Program-made: the position numbers and the translations under genes
Notes under the pieces: model-generated
Databases searched by the model: none
Told to the model about the DNA's origin: nothing
The model's input: the letters and a program-made list of their open reading frames with translations, nothing else
Assembly (NCBI GenBank): GCA_018335795.1
Contig: JAGXRP010000046.1
Coordinates: forward strand, 1 to 58,563
Reading direction: 5' to 3'
Origin: Desulfobulbaceae bacterium
GTDB lineage: Bacteria > Bacteroidota > Ignavibacteria > Kapaibacteriales > UBA2268
Length of the DNA: 58,563 nucleotides
Part shown: positions 58,206 to 58,563 of the stretch, in pieces
Layout of the letters: each line of letters starts with the position of its first letter
Numbering within the stretch: the stretch's first letter is position 1

Positions 58206-58563
58206 GTTGGATTGATATTTTCTTGAACAGGATTATCAAGATTACAAGATAGACAGGATTAAGAAACAAATCTTATACATAAAAATGCCTGAAGAACCTC
58301 ACCCCGAGAGGCTGACTCATAAGGGCAACTTTATTTTTTCAAGACAAACAAAATCCCCCTTAATGAGGCTGTCCAAATGGGCAGCCTCTTTTGATTTAAA
58401 TTGGGGATAAAATTAGTCTAATTGATATAATAGGCATTGTAAATTTGATTAATTCACTAAAAATGTGTATTATTTCATTTTTTGGTATGTTTTGATGTTA
58501 ATTTGAGGCTATTTTGGAGAGGTAAGAGAGATATTTTGCTTTTTTAAGCTACAAATTTGCTTA
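58206..58563. other. Gene-free end of window with short dispersed repeats
   Basis: No ORF is credible here. Two ACAGGATTA units (58227 and 58252 regions) sit in ACAGGATTATCAAGATTACAAGATAGACAGGATTA, a sequence I recall as a dispersed intergenic repeat in Bacteroidota-like genomes. AACCTCACCCCGA at 58295-58307 is the inverse of 20475-20487. The terminator at 58365-58391 follows. The last 170 bp are AT-rich with nothing recognisable. Confidence 0.6.
58365..58391 (+). terminator. Rho-independent terminator
   Basis: Perfect but for one G-U, stem GAGGCTGTCC / GGGCAGCCTC with AAAT loop (58365-58374 with 58379-58388), followed by TTTTG. It shares the core CTGTCCAAATGGGCAG with the terminators at 5245-5274 and 20506-20533. 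It is 159 bp past the phosphohexomutase stop, so it may terminate that transcript. Confidence 0.8.

Overview
The window looks like a core-genome stretch of an AT-rich member of the Bacteroidota/Chlorobi/Ignavibacteria/Kapabacteria assemblage. Evidence: at least six secreted proteins end in a type IX secretion (Por) sorting-like domain (PNPxT/PNPS motif plus a terminal beta-rich module). Elongation factor P carries the PGNLR loop seen in Chlorobi-type EF-P. Tryptophanase is of the Bacteroidota type, and ribosome binding sites are mostly weak. The exact phylum is inference. No rRNA, tRNA or CRISPR array was found.

Layout. 1-1,001: right end of an IS3-family element inserted in a decaying secreted-protein gene. 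1,122-8,111: a DUF2130 protein and three T9SS-type secreted proteins; the last two form a pair headed by a 298-bp repeat. 8,214-16,083: housekeeping genes (rlpA, YjbR, M15 peptidase, an Mla-type ABC lipid transporter, nusB, metG, dps). 16,278-20,356: a second pair of secreted-protein genes on the opposite strand, headed by an inverted copy of the same repeat; its downstream gene appears frameshifted in the signal peptide. 20,560-28,171: PCD, trxA, UPF0173 hydrolase, murG with two small membrane proteins, yyaL-like, purE and a PAS protein. 28,302-39,951: OsmC, CDF transporter, NmrA-like oxidoreductase, TerC/Alx, tryptophanase, deoC, an orphan PolX-type HhH protein, a lamin-tail protein, msrC, efp, a GH3 hexosaminidase. 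40,029-46,687: secreted subtilase, TylF-like methyltransferase, topA, peroxiredoxin. 46,716-49,329: DUF3365 heme lipoprotein, then a two-gene restriction-modification candidate. 49,343-58,205: uvrC, a lipoprotein, LysE, an amino-acid permease, pdxA, eno and a phosphohexomutase.

How the genes work together. Envelope building is well represented: murG, rlpA, the M15 peptidase, NagZ-like GH3 and Mla lipid transport. Oxidative/redox defence is represented by dps, peroxiredoxin, msrC, trxA and OsmC. Several genes overlap by an ATGA start/stop (HhH with secreted protein, permease with pdxA, putative nuclease with methylase), which marks co-translation.

Two observations stand out. (1) A non-coding ~290-bp element with variable 8-bp tandem repeats and conserved hairpins sits just upstream of two separate secreted-protein gene pairs in opposite orientation. 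(2) An uncharacterised PD-(D/E)xK-like protein is translationally coupled to a D12-class adenine methylase, in a window where GATC is roughly ten-fold rarer than base composition predicts by my hand count.
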